From: Sphingomonas sp.
Lineage (GTDB): Bacteria > Pseudomonadota > Alphaproteobacteria > Sphingomonadales > Sphingomonadaceae
Reading direction: 5' to 3'
Assembly: GCF_017304615.1 (NCBI RefSeq)
Contig: NZ_JAFKLZ010000001.1
Span: forward strand, 992,001-1,056,000
Length of the DNA stretch: 64,000 nt
A program made the position numbers and the translations under genes. Positions 19,364 through 32,738 of the stretch are shown one piece after another. How positions within the stretch are numbered: the first letter of the stretch is position 1; the number at the start of each line of letters is the position of its first letter. The notes under the pieces are model-generated. The model had not been told where the DNA came from. It saw nothing but the letters and a program-made list of their open reading frames with translations, and searched no databases.

Positions 19364-20716
19364 GTGACAATTCTCTCGACGTCGTCGCGTTTCGTGCGCG
19401 CCATTGCCGGAACCACCATGCTTGCGGTCACTGGTGCCGCGCTCGCGCAGACTGTTCCGGATTCGACTGTGCCCGAAACCGGGCTCGACATTCCGAGCAA
19501 TCTCCAGATCTTCGGCAAGATCGATCCGAACGTCCGCAAGCCGACCGCGATCGTCAACGGCACCGTCATCACCGGCACCGACGTCGACCAGCGCATGGCG
19601 CTGATCGTCGCGGCCAATCAGTTCCAGCTGAAGCCCGAAGAGGCGAACCAGCTTCGCCTCACGGTGTTGCGCGGGTTGATCGACGAGGCGCTGCAGATCC
19701 AGCAGGCCAAGACCGAGGACATTACGATCACGTCGGACGAACTCGACCAGGCCTTCGCCAAGGTCGCGACCAATTTCGGCAAGACACCCGCGGAGTTCGG
19801 CCCCTATCTGCGCTCGGTCGGCTCCTCGGCGCGTTCGATCCGCAGGCAGATCGAGGGCGAACTGGCGTGGCAGCGTTACCTGCGCCGCACGGTCGAACCG
19901 CGGATCAACGTCAGCGACGAAGAAGTGAAAAAGGTTCTCGACGCGATGAACGCGGCCAAGGGAACGCCCGAATTCAACCTGCGCGAAATCTACGTTTCGG
20001 CGACCCCCGATCGTGCGGGGGCCGTCGTCGCGGCGCTGCGCCAGGCGATGGAAGACATGAAGAACGGCAAGGCGCCGTTCGATTATTACGCACGGACCAT
20101 GTCCGAAGCGACCACGTCGAAGAATGGCGGAGCGCTCGGCTGGGTCCGCGCGGCTGCGCTGCCGACCGAACTTGCGGTCGCTGCCGGTGAAATGCAGGTC
20201 GGTCAGCTATCTGGACCAATCCCCGTTCCCGGCGGATTTTCGGTCCTCTATCTGGAGGACAAGCGGACGGTTCTGGGTAACGATCCACGCGCCGCGAAAT
20301 TGAGCCTGAAGCAAATCAAGGTGGCCTTTCCCGCCGGCACCACGCAGGAACAGACGCAGGAGCGCGCCGCGGCGTTCGCCAAGACGCTGCAAGGCATCAA
20401 CGGCTGCGGCAGCGTGGCGAAGGCCGCCGCCGACATCGGCGCGGAAGTGGTCGACAATGACCAGCTGACCGTGCGGGACTTGCCGCCGGCCCTGCAGGAG
20501 ATGGTCCTCAAGATGCAGGTCGGCCAGGCGACGCCGCCGTTCGGGTCGCCCACCGAGGGCATCAGCGCCCTGGTGCTGTGCGGCGTGACCGAAGCGACCA
20601 ACAACCTGCCGAGCGCCGGGCAGCTGCAATATCAGATGGAGCAGCAGCGCGTGAATTTGCGCGCGCAGAAGATCCTTCGCGATCTGCGGCGCGACGCGAT
20701 CATCGAATATCGCTGA
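19364..20716 (+). CDS. SurA-like periplasmic peptidylprolyl isomerase/chaperone
   Basis: A 450-residue exported protein. It starts at GTG 19364 and has a signal peptide ending near GAALAQ. The SurA N-terminal chaperone region is visible in IVNGTVITGTDVDQRMALI through the helical segments to SDEEVKKVLDA. A parvulin domain follows (EFNLREIYVSATP ... GGALGWVRAAALP). A second, poorly conserved parvulin-like repeat lies near KQIKVAFPAGTTQEQ. SurA helps fold outer-membrane proteins including LptD, so its position directly after lptD makes sense. The order lptD-surA-pdxA-rsmA is also that of E. coli. Confidence 0.88.
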   Translation: MTILSTSSRFVRAIAGTTMLAVTGAALAQTVPDSTVPETGLDIPSNLQIFGKIDPNVRKPTAIVNGTVITGTDVDQRMALIVAANQFQLKPEEANQLRLTVLRGLIDEALQIQQAKTEDITITSDELDQAFAKVATNFGKTPAEFGPYLRSVGSSARSIRRQIEGELAWQRYLRRTVEPRINVSDEEVKKVLDAMNAAKGTPEFNLREIYVSATPDRAGAVVAALRQAMEDMKNGKAPFDYYARTMSEATTSKNGGALGWVRAAALPTELAVAAGEMQVGQLSGPIPVPGGFSVLYLEDKRTVLGNDPRAAKLSLKQIKVAFPAGTTQEQTQERAAAFAKTLQGINGCGSVAKAAADIGAEVVDNDQLTVRDLPPALQEMVLKMQVGQATPPFGSPTEGISALVLCGVTEATNNLPSAGQLQYQMEQQRVNLRAQKILRDLRRDAIIEYR

Positions 20717-20729
20717 CCGAGGTCGCGGC

Positions 20730-21737
20730 GTGACACTCCCCTCCCCGCTGGCGGTCGCGATGGGCGACCCGGCGGGGATCGGCCCCGAAATACTGGCCAA
20801 GGCATGGTCGCGGCGTGGCGAGGAGCGACTCGCGCCGTTCTTCGCGGTCGGCGACGGCCGGGCGATCGCACGGGTGTGGGACGGCCCGGTCGCGCGGATC
20901 GGCGCGCCGGATGAGGCCGTGGCGGTATTCGGCGACGCATTGCCCCTCCTGACGGTCGAATGCGCTGGCGAGATCGAGACGGGTCAGCCGACGCTGGAGG
21001 GAGCGCGGTGCGCGCTTCACGCGCTGGAACTGGCAACGGGCCTGACAAGCGCTGGTGCCGCAGCCGCTCTGGTCACGGGGCCGGTGTCGAAGGCCCAGAT
21101 GTATCAGATCGGTTTCACGCATCCCGGCCAGACCGAATTCGTCGCCGAACGCGTGGGTGTCGCGGCCAGCGCGACGGTGATGATGCTCGCCGGGCCGACG
21201 CTCCGGGTCGTACCGGTCACCACTCACGTCCCGCTGGCCAAGGTGCCGGGGTTGCTGACGCCCTCCTTGCTGATTGCCAAGGCCCGCGTGACGGCGCGCG
21301 CCTTGGCGCGGGATTTCGGCATCGCCAGCCCGCGCCTCGCCTTTGCCGGGCTCAACCCGCATGCTGGCGAGCAGGGCGCGATCGGGCGCGAGGAAATCGA
21401 GATCATCGCGCCGGCGATCGAGGCGCTTCGGGCCGAAGGAATCGACGCGACGGGACCGCTTGCCGCCGACACCATGTTCCACGGCCGGGCGCGTGCGACC
21501 TATGACGCGGCGATCTGCTGCTATCACGACCAGGCGCTGGTGCCACTCAAGACGCTGCATTTCGATGAGGGCGTCAATATCACGCTCGGGCTGCCGATCG
21601 TCCGCACCTCGCCCGACCACGGCACCGCGTTCGGCATCGCCGGGCAGGACCGCGCCGAGCCGGGGGCGATGATTGCCGCTATCCGACTTGCCGCCGACGC
21701 CGCTCGTCGCCGCGCCGACGCGCTCGCGACCGCGTGA
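20730..21737 (+). CDS. pdxA: 4-hydroxythreonine-4-phosphate dehydrogenase
   Basis: A 335-residue PdxA of pyridoxal 5'-phosphate biosynthesis. Motifs: [12 protein letters not shown] at the N-terminus, [34 protein letters not shown] and [11 protein letters not shown], which hold the metal-binding histidines. It starts at GTG 20730 with GAGG at 20718-20721. Its TGA overlaps the GTG of rsmA (GTGA). Confidence 0.96.
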   Translation: MTLPSPLAVAMGDPAGIGPEILAKAWSRRGEERLAPFFAVGDGRAIARVWDGPVARIGAPDEAVAVFGDALPLLTVECAGEIETGQPTLEGARCALHALELATGLTSAGAAAALVTGPVSKAQMYQIGFTHPGQTEFVAERVGVAASATVMMLAGPTLRVVPVTTHVPLAKVPGLLTPSLLIAKARVTARALARDFGIASPRLAFAGLNPHAGEQGAIGREEIEIIAPAIEALRAEGIDATGPLAADTMFHGRARATYDAAICCYHDQALVPLKTLHFDEGVNITLGLPIVRTSPDHGTAFGIAGQDRAEPGAMIAAIRLAADAARRRADALATA

Positions 21738-22555
21738 ACCCCGTCGACCTGCCGCCGCTGCGCGAGGTCATCGCGCGGCATGGGCTGTCGGCGTCGAAGG
21801 CGCTGGGGCAGAATTTCCTGTTCGATGGTCAGTTGCTCGCGCGGATCGCCGCGATTCCAGGCGATCTGGTAGGAGCCGAGGTGCTGGAAATCGGCCCCGG
21901 ACCGGGCGGCCTGACTCGCGCGTTGCTCGCGGCTGGGGCGAAGGTTGTAGCCATCGAGCGCGACAGGCGCTGCATGCCGCCGCTCGCCGAACTTGGCGAG
22001 GCTTATCCGGGCAGGCTGGAGGTGATCGAGGGCGACGCGCTGGAAATCGACGCCCCCACGCTGTTCGCCGGCCAGCCGCATATCGTCGCCAACCTGCCCT
22101 ATAATGTCGGCACCGCGTTGCTGGTCCGCTGGCTGTCCGCCGACTGGCAGCCATGGTGGCGGAGCCTGACGCTGATGTTCCAGCGCGAAGTCGCCGACCG
22201 GATTGTGGCGGCGCCGGGTAGCGACGCTTATGGTCGTCTCTCGGTGCTGGGGCAGTGGCGATCGACCGCCAGGATCGCGATGACCGTGCATCGATCCGCC
22301 TTCACGCCGCCGCCCAAGGTGATGTCGGCGGTGGTCCACATCGTGCCGACCGAGCCGCCCGAAGGCGTCGCGTTCGCCACGCTGGAGCGTCTCACCGCCG
22401 CAGCGTTCGGCCAGCGCCGCAAGATGCTGCGACAGAGCCTGAAGGGTGTGCCCGGTGCGGTGGAGGCGCTCGCGGGGATCGGTATCGACCCGGCACGCCG
22501 GGCGGAAACGGTGTCGGTCGCGGAATTCGTAGCGCTGGCGCGCGCGCTTACTTAG
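21734..22555 (+). CDS. rsmA: 16S rRNA dimethyladenosine transferase
   Basis: RsmA/KsgA of 273 residues, which dimethylates two adjacent adenosines in the 3' hairpin of 16S rRNA. Motifs: [28 protein letters not shown] for SAM binding and the catalytic NLPYNVGT. It starts at GTG 21734 overlapping pdxA. The 3' end overlaps the convergent TPR gene by 8 bases. Confidence 0.96.
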   Translation: MNPVDLPPLREVIARHGLSASKALGQNFLFDGQLLARIAAIPGDLVGAEVLEIGPGPGGLTRALLAAGAKVVAIERDRRCMPPLAELGEAYPGRLEVIEGDALEIDAPTLFAGQPHIVANLPYNVGTALLVRWLSADWQPWWRSLTLMFQREVADRIVAAPGSDAYGRLSVLGQWRSTARIAMTVHRSAFTPPPKVMSAVVHIVPTEPPEGVAFATLERLTAAAFGQRRKMLRQSLKGVPGAVEALAGIGIDPARRAETVSVAEFVALARALT

Positions 22556-23057
22556 TCGCTTCGGGAGCTTCCGGCACCTTGGCCGCGGGTTCCGCGCTTG
22601 GCGGCGGACCCTTGGCGATCGTCGCGGTGAGCGACGCGGCGTCGGGGCACGCTTTCTTGCCGCACAGGGTCTTGATCCTGGCGAGGTTCTCGCGCGCCGG
22701 GCCCATCGCGCCTTTCGCGACCAAGGCTTCGCCCTGTCCACGTAGCGCTGCGGGATCGTTGGGTTCGATCAGCAACGCCTCGCGATACAGCCGGATCGCC
22801 TTGCCGGGCAGTTGCTGGTGCTCGGCGACGCTGGCGAGTTCGATGAAGGCGGCATGGTTGCGCGGATCGACCGCCAGCGCGGACTCGATCAGGTCGGTCG
22901 CCTCGTCGAGCTTGCCCGCCGCCGCGGCCGCGCGACCTTGCGCAAGCAGTGCCATCGACCGGGCGTCGACCGGGGCATCAGCGTTCTGCGCGCTCAGCGA
23001 GGTCGAGACGCTCAGCGCCGCAAAACCTAGGGCGAGTGCGGCGGGGAACAGGCGCAT
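22548..23057 (-). CDS. Exported TPR protein
   Basis: A 169-residue protein with a signal peptide ([24 protein letters not shown]) and two or more TPR-like helical repeats ([42 protein letters not shown]). Two cysteines in [10 protein letters not shown] could form a disulfide. The C-terminal tail is rich in Ala, Pro and Glu. ATG 23057 begins the signal peptide; a longer frame is less likely. It sits 33 bases downstream of the rsmB-like gene on the same strand. A specific function cannot be assigned. Confidence 0.75.
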   Translation of the reverse strand: MRLFPAALALGFAALSVSTSLSAQNADAPVDARSMALLAQGRAAAAAGKLDEATDLIESALAVDPRNHAAFIELASVAEHQQLPGKAIRLYREALLIEPNDPAALRGQGEALVAKGAMGPARENLARIKTLCGKKACPDAASLTATIAKGPPPSAEPAAKVPEAPEATK

Positions 23058-23090
23058 TATCGTCTCCGGGCGGGGCACAATGTCAGGCGG

Positions 23091-25771
<2,681 letters not shown>

Positions 25772-25875
25772 TCAAGACGGGTGACTCGCGCCAGTCCGCC
25801 CGGCCGCCAACGTCGCATTTCGCTATAACGCGCCCGTGGTTCTGCTAGAGTACGGCCACAACGATCCGGGGGAGT

Positions 25876-26838
25876 ATGATGGGCGTGGTAATTGCTGGGC
25901 TGCTGCTGGTCCTGGTGCTGATGTTCATGCTCAGCAGCGTCAAGGTGGTGCGCCAGGGTTATCAATATACGATCGAACGCTTCGGCAAGCTGACCAACGT
26001 CGCGCAGCCTGGTTTGACCATCATCGTCCCGTTCTTCGACCGGATCGGCCGTCGCGTGAACATGATGGAGCAAGTGCTCGACATTCCCGGGCAGGAGATC
26101 ATCACCAAGGACAATGCGATGGTCGCGGTCGACGGCGTCGTGTTCTTCCAAGTGCTCGACGCGGCCAAGGCGGCATATGAGGTGAGCGACCTTTACGTCG
26201 CGATCATGCAGCTCGCGACCACCAATCTGCGCACCGTGATGGGGTCGATGGACCTCGACGAATTGCTGTCCAAGCGTGACGAGATCAACGGGCGCTTGCT
26301 GGCGGTCGTCGATCACGCGACCGAGGCGTGGGGCGTCAAGATCACGCGCGTCGAATTGAAGGACATCCGCCCGCCCGCCGACATCGTCAACGCAATGACT
26401 CGGCAGATGAAGGCCGAGCGCGAGAAGCGCGCGACGATCCTAGAATCCGAGGCCGCGCGACAGAACGAGATCAACCGCGCCGAAGGGCAGAAACAGGCAC
26501 AGATCCTCGAGGCCGAGGGCCGCCGCGAAGCCGCGTTCCGCGACGCGGAGGCGCGCGAACGCGCTGCTCAAGCCGAGGCGACCGCGACCAAGTTGGTGTC
26601 GGACGCGATCGAGGCGGGTTCGAGCCAGTCGCTCAATTATTTCATCGCCCAGAAATATGTCGAGGCGGTCAGCCAGTTCGCCAACTCGCCCAATGCCAAG
26701 ACGATCCTGTTCCCGGTCGAAGCGACGCAATTGATCGGCACGCTGGGTGGGATCGGTGAGCTTGCCAAGAGCGCGCTGGGCAGTGATGGCGGTCTGCCTG
26801 GCAACGTCACCGTGCCGCGCACGCGGAGTCCGCAATGA
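25876..26838 (+). CDS. SPFH/stomatin-like membrane protein (QmcA/slipin type)
   Basis: A 320-residue band-7 protein. An N-terminal membrane helix (about residues 3-20) is followed by the SPFH domain (VRQGYQYTIERFGKL, DNAMVAVDGVVFFQVLDA) and a long Ala/Glu/Arg coiled coil (about 175-240). Such proteins oligomerise into membrane microdomain scaffolds, and NfeD partners bind them; the nfeD-like gene here overlaps by ATGA. A GGGGGAG ends at 25874, so ATG 25879 has a better-spaced Shine-Dalgarno than ATG 25876; the difference is one residue. Confidence 0.92.
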   Translation: MMGVVIAGLLLVLVLMFMLSSVKVVRQGYQYTIERFGKLTNVAQPGLTIIVPFFDRIGRRVNMMEQVLDIPGQEIITKDNAMVAVDGVVFFQVLDAAKAAYEVSDLYVAIMQLATTNLRTVMGSMDLDELLSKRDEINGRLLAVVDHATEAWGVKITRVELKDIRPPADIVNAMTRQMKAEREKRATILESEAARQNEINRAEGQKQAQILEAEGRREAAFRDAEARERAAQAEATATKLVSDAIEAGSSQSLNYFIAQKYVEAVSQFANSPNAKTILFPVEATQLIGTLGGIGELAKSALGSDGGLPGNVTVPRTRSPQ

Positions 26839-27287
26839 CGATCTTCGGCATCGACTTCAGCATGGGCGCGCTGTGGCTCGCGGCGGCATTGGTGCTGGCG
26901 ATCCTGGAAGTGGTCGCGCCGGGCTTCTTCATGATCTTCCTGGCGCTCGGCGCAGCGATCACCGGGTTCGTGATGCTGATCGCTCCTGGCTTGCACTTGA
27001 TCGTGCAGGCTTTGCTGTTCGCGCTGTTCACCGCCGGCGCCGTCGCGCTGGGGCGGCGCTGGTATCACCGCAGTCCGTCGACCGTTGGCCCGCCGGGGAT
27101 GAACGACCGTACCGCGAACCTGATCGGCCGCGTCGTGGAAGTATGCGAACCGATCGTGGGTGGCGAGGGCCGGGTAAAGGTCGGCGACGGCGCCTGGGCC
27201 GCGAAGGGTGCCGACATGCCCGCCGGTGCGCGCGTGAAGATCACGGGCGCAGCCGGGAGCGTGTTGCTGGTGGAGCCGCTGGCTTAG
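26835..27287 (+). CDS. NfeD-like membrane protein
   Basis: A 150-residue NfeD-type protein: two or three transmembrane helices in the first 70 residues (LWLAAALVLAILEVVAPGFFMIFLALGAA and the following segment), then a small OB-fold (ANLIGRVVEVCEPIVGGEGRVKVGDGAWAAK). It lacks the N-terminal serine protease domain of long NfeD proteins. The ATGA overlap with the SPFH gene is the standard pairing, and the two products are expected to form a membrane complex. A REP-like hairpin pair follows the stop. Confidence 0.88.
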   Translation: MTIFGIDFSMGALWLAAALVLAILEVVAPGFFMIFLALGAAITGFVMLIAPGLHLIVQALLFALFTAGAVALGRRWYHRSPSTVGPPGMNDRTANLIGRVVEVCEPIVGGEGRVKVGDGAWAAKGADMPAGARVKITGAAGSVLLVEPLA

Positions 27288-27310
27288 GCTCAGCACATTC
27301 CACGAAATGC

Positions 27311-27379
27311 GCTCCGGCGAAGGCCGGAGCGTTGGCAATATGGCGCTTCGATCGCCGGCTCTCCGGCCTTCGCCGGAGC
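27311..27379. repeat. Paired inverted hairpins (REP/BIME-like), copy 1
   Basis: Two hairpins face each other in the NfeD/27406 intergenic gap. The first (27311-27330) is GCTCCGGC-GAAG-GCCGGAGC with perfect 8-bp arms. The second (27361-27379) is the reverse complement of the first over 19 bases, with a CTTC loop. The gap between them is 30 bases. It lies between convergent genes and could also stop transcription, although no T-run follows. Confidence 0.75.
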
Positions 27380-27405
27380 ACGGGTAAGATCTTGCAGGAT
27401 AGCTT

Positions 27406-27732
27406 TTAGGCTTTGCCGCCGCCGAACAGACCGCCGGCCAAACCGCCGAGCTTGTCCAGGATTCCACCGCCGCCTTCGCCGCTGATCAGGCTGGCGAACT
27501 GTCCCAGCGAGCCTTCGCCGCCGATATGGCCGACAATCTGGCTGAGGATACCCGAATCGAGTCCGGTTTCGGTGGCGGCGGTGTCGACCGTATCGCCCGG
27601 TTGCGGGTGCGCCTTGGCGAGCGCTGCGATCGCGGCCTCCGCCTGTTCGGGCGAGATGCCGACCTTCGCCGCGAGGTTGGCGACGTCGACGTTCGAGGTG
27701 ACTTGACTGAGAATGCCGTCGAGTAGGGACAT
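27406..27732 (-). CDS. Small Gly-rich hypothetical protein (YidB/DUF937-like)
   Basis: A 108-residue protein starting MSLLDGILSQVTSNVDVANLAAKVG. The N-terminal helical part (ISPEQAEAAIAALAKAHPQPGD) and the second similar helix pattern (LDSGILSQIVGHIGGEGSLGQ) resemble YidB/DUF937 proteins, which have a Gly-rich tail; here the tail is GGGGILDKLGGLAGGLFGGGKA. I chose ATG 27732 since the longer frame adds a basic leader. It appears soluble and monocistronic. Function unknown. Confidence 0.65.
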   Translation of the reverse strand: MSLLDGILSQVTSNVDVANLAAKVGISPEQAEAAIAALAKAHPQPGDTVDTAATETGLDSGILSQIVGHIGGEGSLGQFASLISGEGGGGILDKLGGLAGGLFGGGKA

Positions 27733-27801
27733 GGACGTTCCTTGCAGGTTGCGCGGGAGCGAGACGCTCACGCCCGCGCAGGATATACCGCCGCGCCGCT
27801 G

Positions 27802-28242
27802 CTAGGAAGCGAGATCGGGCGCGACATAACCCATTCTGGCCTCGACCGAGAACAGCCGCTCGCGCGAATAGAGCGCCAGCGGCCAGTCGCGGCGCCCCTC
27901 CGGCGCGGCGAGCAGCGCGTTGACCTTCTCCACGAGCGAAAGCGCTGGATCGCCGCGTCCCAGGAACCTGCGGACCCCCGCCAGGAATGCCATGGTGATA
28001 GTGTGATGATAGCCCTGAGTCGTATCGTTCACGCCCCCGACCGCCTCGTTATAGTCGGAGATTATCCCGCGAAGGTCTCGCTCCGGGTTGATGTCGGCGC
28101 GCTCGGTCAGCAGCCAAAGACAAGCGGCAAGGTGCGCCTCGTGCGTCCATTCCTCCTTGGGCAGGGTGCGCGCCAGCAGCCCCTCCCCCACATGGCGGAC
28201 GGCGTCGTCGTCGGCGAAGAAACGGATCGGATGGTCGGTCAT
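27802..28242 (-). CDS. Conserved hypothetical protein, 146 aa
   Basis: I do not recognise a named family. The protein is soluble, helical and His-rich: KEEWTHEAHLAACLWLL near residue 30 and GYHHTITMAFLAGVRRFL near residue 80 could bind a metal or form an active site. The C-terminus reads LYSRERLFSVEARMGYVAPDL. ATG 28242 (MTDHPIRFFADDDAV) is the first reasonable start after the pckA-linked hairpin. It lies 43 bases after pckA on the same strand. Confidence 0.65.
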   Translation of the reverse strand: MTDHPIRFFADDDAVRHVGEGLLARTLPKEEWTHEAHLAACLWLLTERADINPERDLRGIISDYNEAVGGVNDTTQGYHHTITMAFLAGVRRFLGRGDPALSLVEKVNALLAAPEGRRDWPLALYSRERLFSVEARMGYVAPDLAS

Positions 28243-28262
28243 GGTCGGGCTTCCAGTTCGGC

Positions 28263-28282
28263 GGCCCGACGATGATCGGGCC
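28263..28282 (-). terminator. Hairpin between pckA and the downstream gene
   Basis: GGCCCGA (28263-28269) and TCGGGCC (28276-28282) form a 7-bp stem with a 6-base loop, just after the pckA stop on the minus strand. No T-run follows in the leftward direction, so it may act as a weak terminator or RNA-stabilising stem instead of a strong intrinsic terminator. Confidence 0.35.
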
Positions 28283-28285
28283 TTG

Positions 28286-29902
<1,617 letters not shown>

Positions 29903-29934
29903 GATGGTTTTCCTCAATCCGTTCTGTTTTAACC

Positions 29935-29993
29935 ATGCATTCGTATGCATTGGCGTTGATCGCGCCCATATCGCTCGGCCCAATCGGCGTCAA
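29935..29993 (-). promoter_or_regulatory. Putative pckA promoter with adjacent palindrome
   Basis: On the minus strand, TTGACG (29993-29988) and TATGGG (29970-29965) are separated by 17 bases and resemble a sigma-70-type promoter. About 8-23 bases downstream of the expected start lies ATGCAT-TCGT-ATGCAT (29935-29950), two self-complementary hexamers forming a larger palindrome. Such a position would suit a repressor operator. The promoter is sequence-based inference only. Confidence 0.4.
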
Positions 29994-30036
29994 ACGGGCC
30001 ATTGAGCGTTAACTCCCTTTCCTCTACCCAGCGCGG

Positions 30037-30741
30037 ATGACGGCTACGATCGCGCTCGTTGACGACGACCGCAACATCCTGACCTCCGTGTCGATCGCGT
30101 TGCAGGCGGAAGGGTTTCTGACCCGCGTTTATTCGGATGGCGAGACCGCGCTGAAGGCGCTCGTCGACAATCCGCCCGACCTCGCGATCTTCGACGTGAA
30201 GATGCCGCGGATGGACGGGCTCGAACTGCTCCGACGGCTGCGCGAGAAAAGCCACATCCCGGTGATCTTCCTGACCAGCAAGGATGACGAGCTGGATGAA
30301 GCGCTCGGTCTCGCGATGGGCGCGGATGACTATATCGCCAAGCCGTTCAGCCAGCGCCTGCTTATCGCCCGCATCCGCGCGATCCTGCGCCGCACCGACG
30401 CCACGCATGCGGTAGGCGGCGAGGAAGCGGTTGCCGACACGCTGATCGTTCGCGGTCGACTGCAAATGGACCCGGCGCGGCACAAAGTTACGTGGGGCGG
30501 CGGCAACGTCACGCTGACCGTCACCGAATTCCTGATCCTGGAGGCGCTCGCGCAGCGCCCCGGCGTCGTCAAGACGCGCAACCAGTTGATGGATGCCGCC
30601 TATCAGGACGACATCTATGTCGACGATCGCACCATCGACAGCCATATCAAGCGCGTTCGCCGCAAGTTCCGCGAAGTCGACGACGGCTTCGACGCAATCG
30701 AAACATTATATGGCGCTGGCTACCGTTTTTCGGAGGAATAG
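30037..30741 (+). CDS. chvI: ChvI-type response regulator
   Basis: A 234-residue OmpR/PhoB-class regulator. The receiver has the acidic cluster DDD at 9-11, phospho-acceptor Asp53 in FDVKMP, the conserved Thr/Ser in FLTSKDD and Lys in AKPF. The C-terminal winged helix ends with [18 protein letters not shown] and YGAGYRF. Position next to pckA and upstream of a sensor kinase, hprK and PTS genes is typical of alphaproteobacterial ChvI. No Shine-Dalgarno is obvious before ATG 30037. Confidence 0.92.
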   Translation: MTATIALVDDDRNILTSVSIALQAEGFLTRVYSDGETALKALVDNPPDLAIFDVKMPRMDGLELLRRLREKSHIPVIFLTSKDDELDEALGLAMGADDYIAKPFSQRLLIARIRAILRRTDATHAVGGEEAVADTLIVRGRLQMDPARHKVTWGGGNVTLTVTEFLILEALAQRPGVVKTRNQLMDAAYQDDIYVDDRTIDSHIKRVRRKFREVDDGFDAIETLYGAGYRFSEE

Positions 30742-32290
30742 GGGCGACCGCGACGCCGGCGACCTGTCGCTTCGCTGGTCCGGCAGCCTATCCCTCACAA
30801 CCCGTATCCTCGCGCTGAACATCTTCGCGCTGGCGCTGCTGGCGGGCGGGTTCTTCTACCTCGATTCATATCGCAGCCGCATTCTCGACAGCCGTAGCGC
30901 CCAGGCGAGCCGCGAGGCGCGTTTGATCGCCGCCGCCATGACGGCGTCCTCGCCAGACCATCGCGCCGCGCTGGCGTTGCAACTGGCGCGTGACACGGGC
31001 GCGCGCGTCCGCTGGTTCAAGCCTGACGGCACGCTGGCCGGCGACACGCGCGCGATGGGCCTGCGCAACGTCCAGCTGATCGACCCGACGACGCAGGACT
31101 GGGGACAACAAGCCGGACGCTTCCTCGACGCGGTGATCGATACGGTGGTGAATTCGCCCCGCGCGCCGCTCTATCGCGAGCGCCAGGCGGGGACCGAATG
31201 GCCCGACGTTCGTACCGCGCGAACGACCCAGACTGCGTCCGCGACCGTGTGGCGCGCGCCGGACCGCACACCCGTCATCACCGCGGCGGCCGCGCTCGGC
31301 GATAGTGAGGTCGTGATGACCACGGTCAATGCGCGCGACATTACCCAGACGGTGCGCAGCGAGCGGCTCCGGTTGAGCATCGTGCTCGCTATCGTGACGC
31401 TTCTGTCTATCTTCCTCTCGCTGTTTCTGGCGCGGACGATCGTTCGGCCCCTGCGGCGGCTGGCGCGCGCGGCGGTGCGGGTCAGACTGGGCCGCGCCCG
31501 CGAAGTGGTGGTGCCTCGCCTGCCCTCGCGCCGCGACGAGATCGGTAGCCTGGCGCGTGCGCTAAGCGATATGAGCCAGGCGTTGCGGGCGCGGATCGAT
31601 GCGACCGAAGCCTTCGCCGCCGATGTTGCGCACGAAATGAAAAACCCGCTCGCCTCGATGCGTTCTGCGCTGGAGGGACTCGGCTCGGTGAAGGATCCCG
31701 AATTGCGCGAGCGATTGCTGGCGATCCTGCGCGACGACGTGCAGCGGCTCGACCGGCTCATCACCGACATCGCCGAGGCGTCGCGGCTCGATGCACAACT
31801 CAGCCGCGCCAAGTTCGACGCGGTCGATGTGCCCGCGATGATCGCCGGTCTGATCGCTCAGCGTAGCGATCGCGGGATTGAGCGTGGCGTGCAGCTTCGA
31901 TTCGACGACCGGACGTCCGGTGGTGGCACGGTGATGGGAGAAGGTGCCCGGCTGGAGCGCGTAGTCGAGAATTTGTTCGAGAACGGCATTTCATTCTCGC
32001 CCGACAATGGCCTGATCATCGTGTCGGCAACAATCGAGCAACGGGAGCTTGTGGTTAGGGTCGAGGATGAAGGACCGGGGGTGCCTGCCGAAGCACGCGA
32101 ATCGATCTTCCAACGCTTCCAGTCGATCCGTCCGGAGAATGAGGAGTTCGGCAAGCATTCGGGCCTGGGTCTCGCCATTGCGCGGACGATCGTCGAAGGG
32201 CATCAGGGCACGATCGTCGTGGAATCGCGTGAGGACCGGCTAAGCGGCGCCCGGTTCGTTGTTCGCCTGCCGCTGTCGCCAAGTCGCTAG
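30710..32290 (+). CDS. chvG: ChvG-type sensor histidine kinase
   Basis: A 526-residue membrane kinase. Transmembrane helices lie at about 31-51 and 222-243 and enclose a periplasmic sensor of about 165 residues, followed by HAMP ([15 protein letters not shown]), the phospho-acceptor His308 in [13 protein letters not shown], and the ATPase with N box ([14 protein letters not shown]), G1 (VEDEGPGVP) and G2 ([10 protein letters not shown]). ATG 30710 overlaps chvI by 32 bases; a GGAGGAA at the chvI stop points to a start a little further in, but no standard codon follows closely. In rhizobia ChvG responds to acid and envelope stress. Confidence 0.9.
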   Translation: MALATVFRRNRGDRDAGDLSLRWSGSLSLTTRILALNIFALALLAGGFFYLDSYRSRILDSRSAQASREARLIAAAMTASSPDHRAALALQLARDTGARVRWFKPDGTLAGDTRAMGLRNVQLIDPTTQDWGQQAGRFLDAVIDTVVNSPRAPLYRERQAGTEWPDVRTARTTQTASATVWRAPDRTPVITAAAALGDSEVVMTTVNARDITQTVRSERLRLSIVLAIVTLLSIFLSLFLARTIVRPLRRLARAAVRVRLGRAREVVVPRLPSRRDEIGSLARALSDMSQALRARIDATEAFAADVAHEMKNPLASMRSALEGLGSVKDPELRERLLAILRDDVQRLDRLITDIAEASRLDAQLSRAKFDAVDVPAMIAGLIAQRSDRGIERGVQLRFDDRTSGGGTVMGEGARLERVVENLFENGISFSPDNGLIIVSATIEQRELVVRVEDEGPGVPAEARESIFQRFQSIRPENEEFGKHSGLGLAIARTIVEGHQGTIVVESREDRLSGARFVVRLPLSPSR

Positions 32291-32738
32291 GAGACACGCC
32301 ATCGCCCTGCCCTCGTCCGAAACGCTTCACGCCACTAGCGTCGCGATCGGCGATCGGGCGGTGCTGATCGAAGGCGCGTCGGGTGCGGGAAAGTCCGACC
32401 TCGCGCTGCGCCTGATCGATCGCGGCGCGATGCTGGTGAGCGACGACTATACGTTGCTCACGCGAGTTGGCGATGTCCTGATCGCGTCCGCGCCGGGCAC
32501 GATCGCTGGGAAGATCGAGGTCCGCGGCCTTGGCATTCTGCCGATGGCTTATGTTGAAAAAGCACCCGTCGCGCTGGCGATCAGGTTGAGCGAGGCGCCC
32601 GAACGGATGCCCCTGGACGACCAACGTCGCAGCATCGCCGGGGTTACCCTTCCCGAGGTCGCGATCGACGCGCGATCGGCATCCGCGCCGATCAAGGTCG
32701 AACTGGCGCTGAGGCACTTTGCCGGAGCCGCCGCTTGA
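32259..32738 (+). CDS. hprK: HPr kinase/phosphorylase (short alphaproteobacterial form)
   Basis: Only the catalytic half of HprK is present, as is usual in alphaproteobacteria. The Walker A loop EGASGAGKSDLALRLIDRGA and LVSDDYTLL are clear, as is the later IEVRGLGILPM signature. It phosphorylates or dephosphorylates the regulatory serine of HPr. The only standard in-frame start is TTG 32259, inside chvG, with no ribosome-binding site and a Cys/Arg-rich leader. A strong AGGAGA (32288-32293) instead points to ATC 32301 as the real start, which would give a 145-residue protein of normal family length. Confidence 0.88.
   Translation: MFACRCRQVARRHAIALPSSETLHATSVAIGDRAVLIEGASGAGKSDLALRLIDRGAMLVSDDYTLLTRVGDVLIASAPGTIAGKIEVRGLGILPMAYVEKAPVALAIRLSEAPERMPLDDQRRSIAGVTLPEVAIDARSASAPIKVELALRHFAGAAA

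Noticed and set aside
30002-30030. TTGAGC-17-TACCCA as a chvI promoter giving a leaderless mRNA
   Set aside because: The -10 box matches the consensus at only two positions, so I did not list it, although chvI does lack a visible Shine-Dalgarno.
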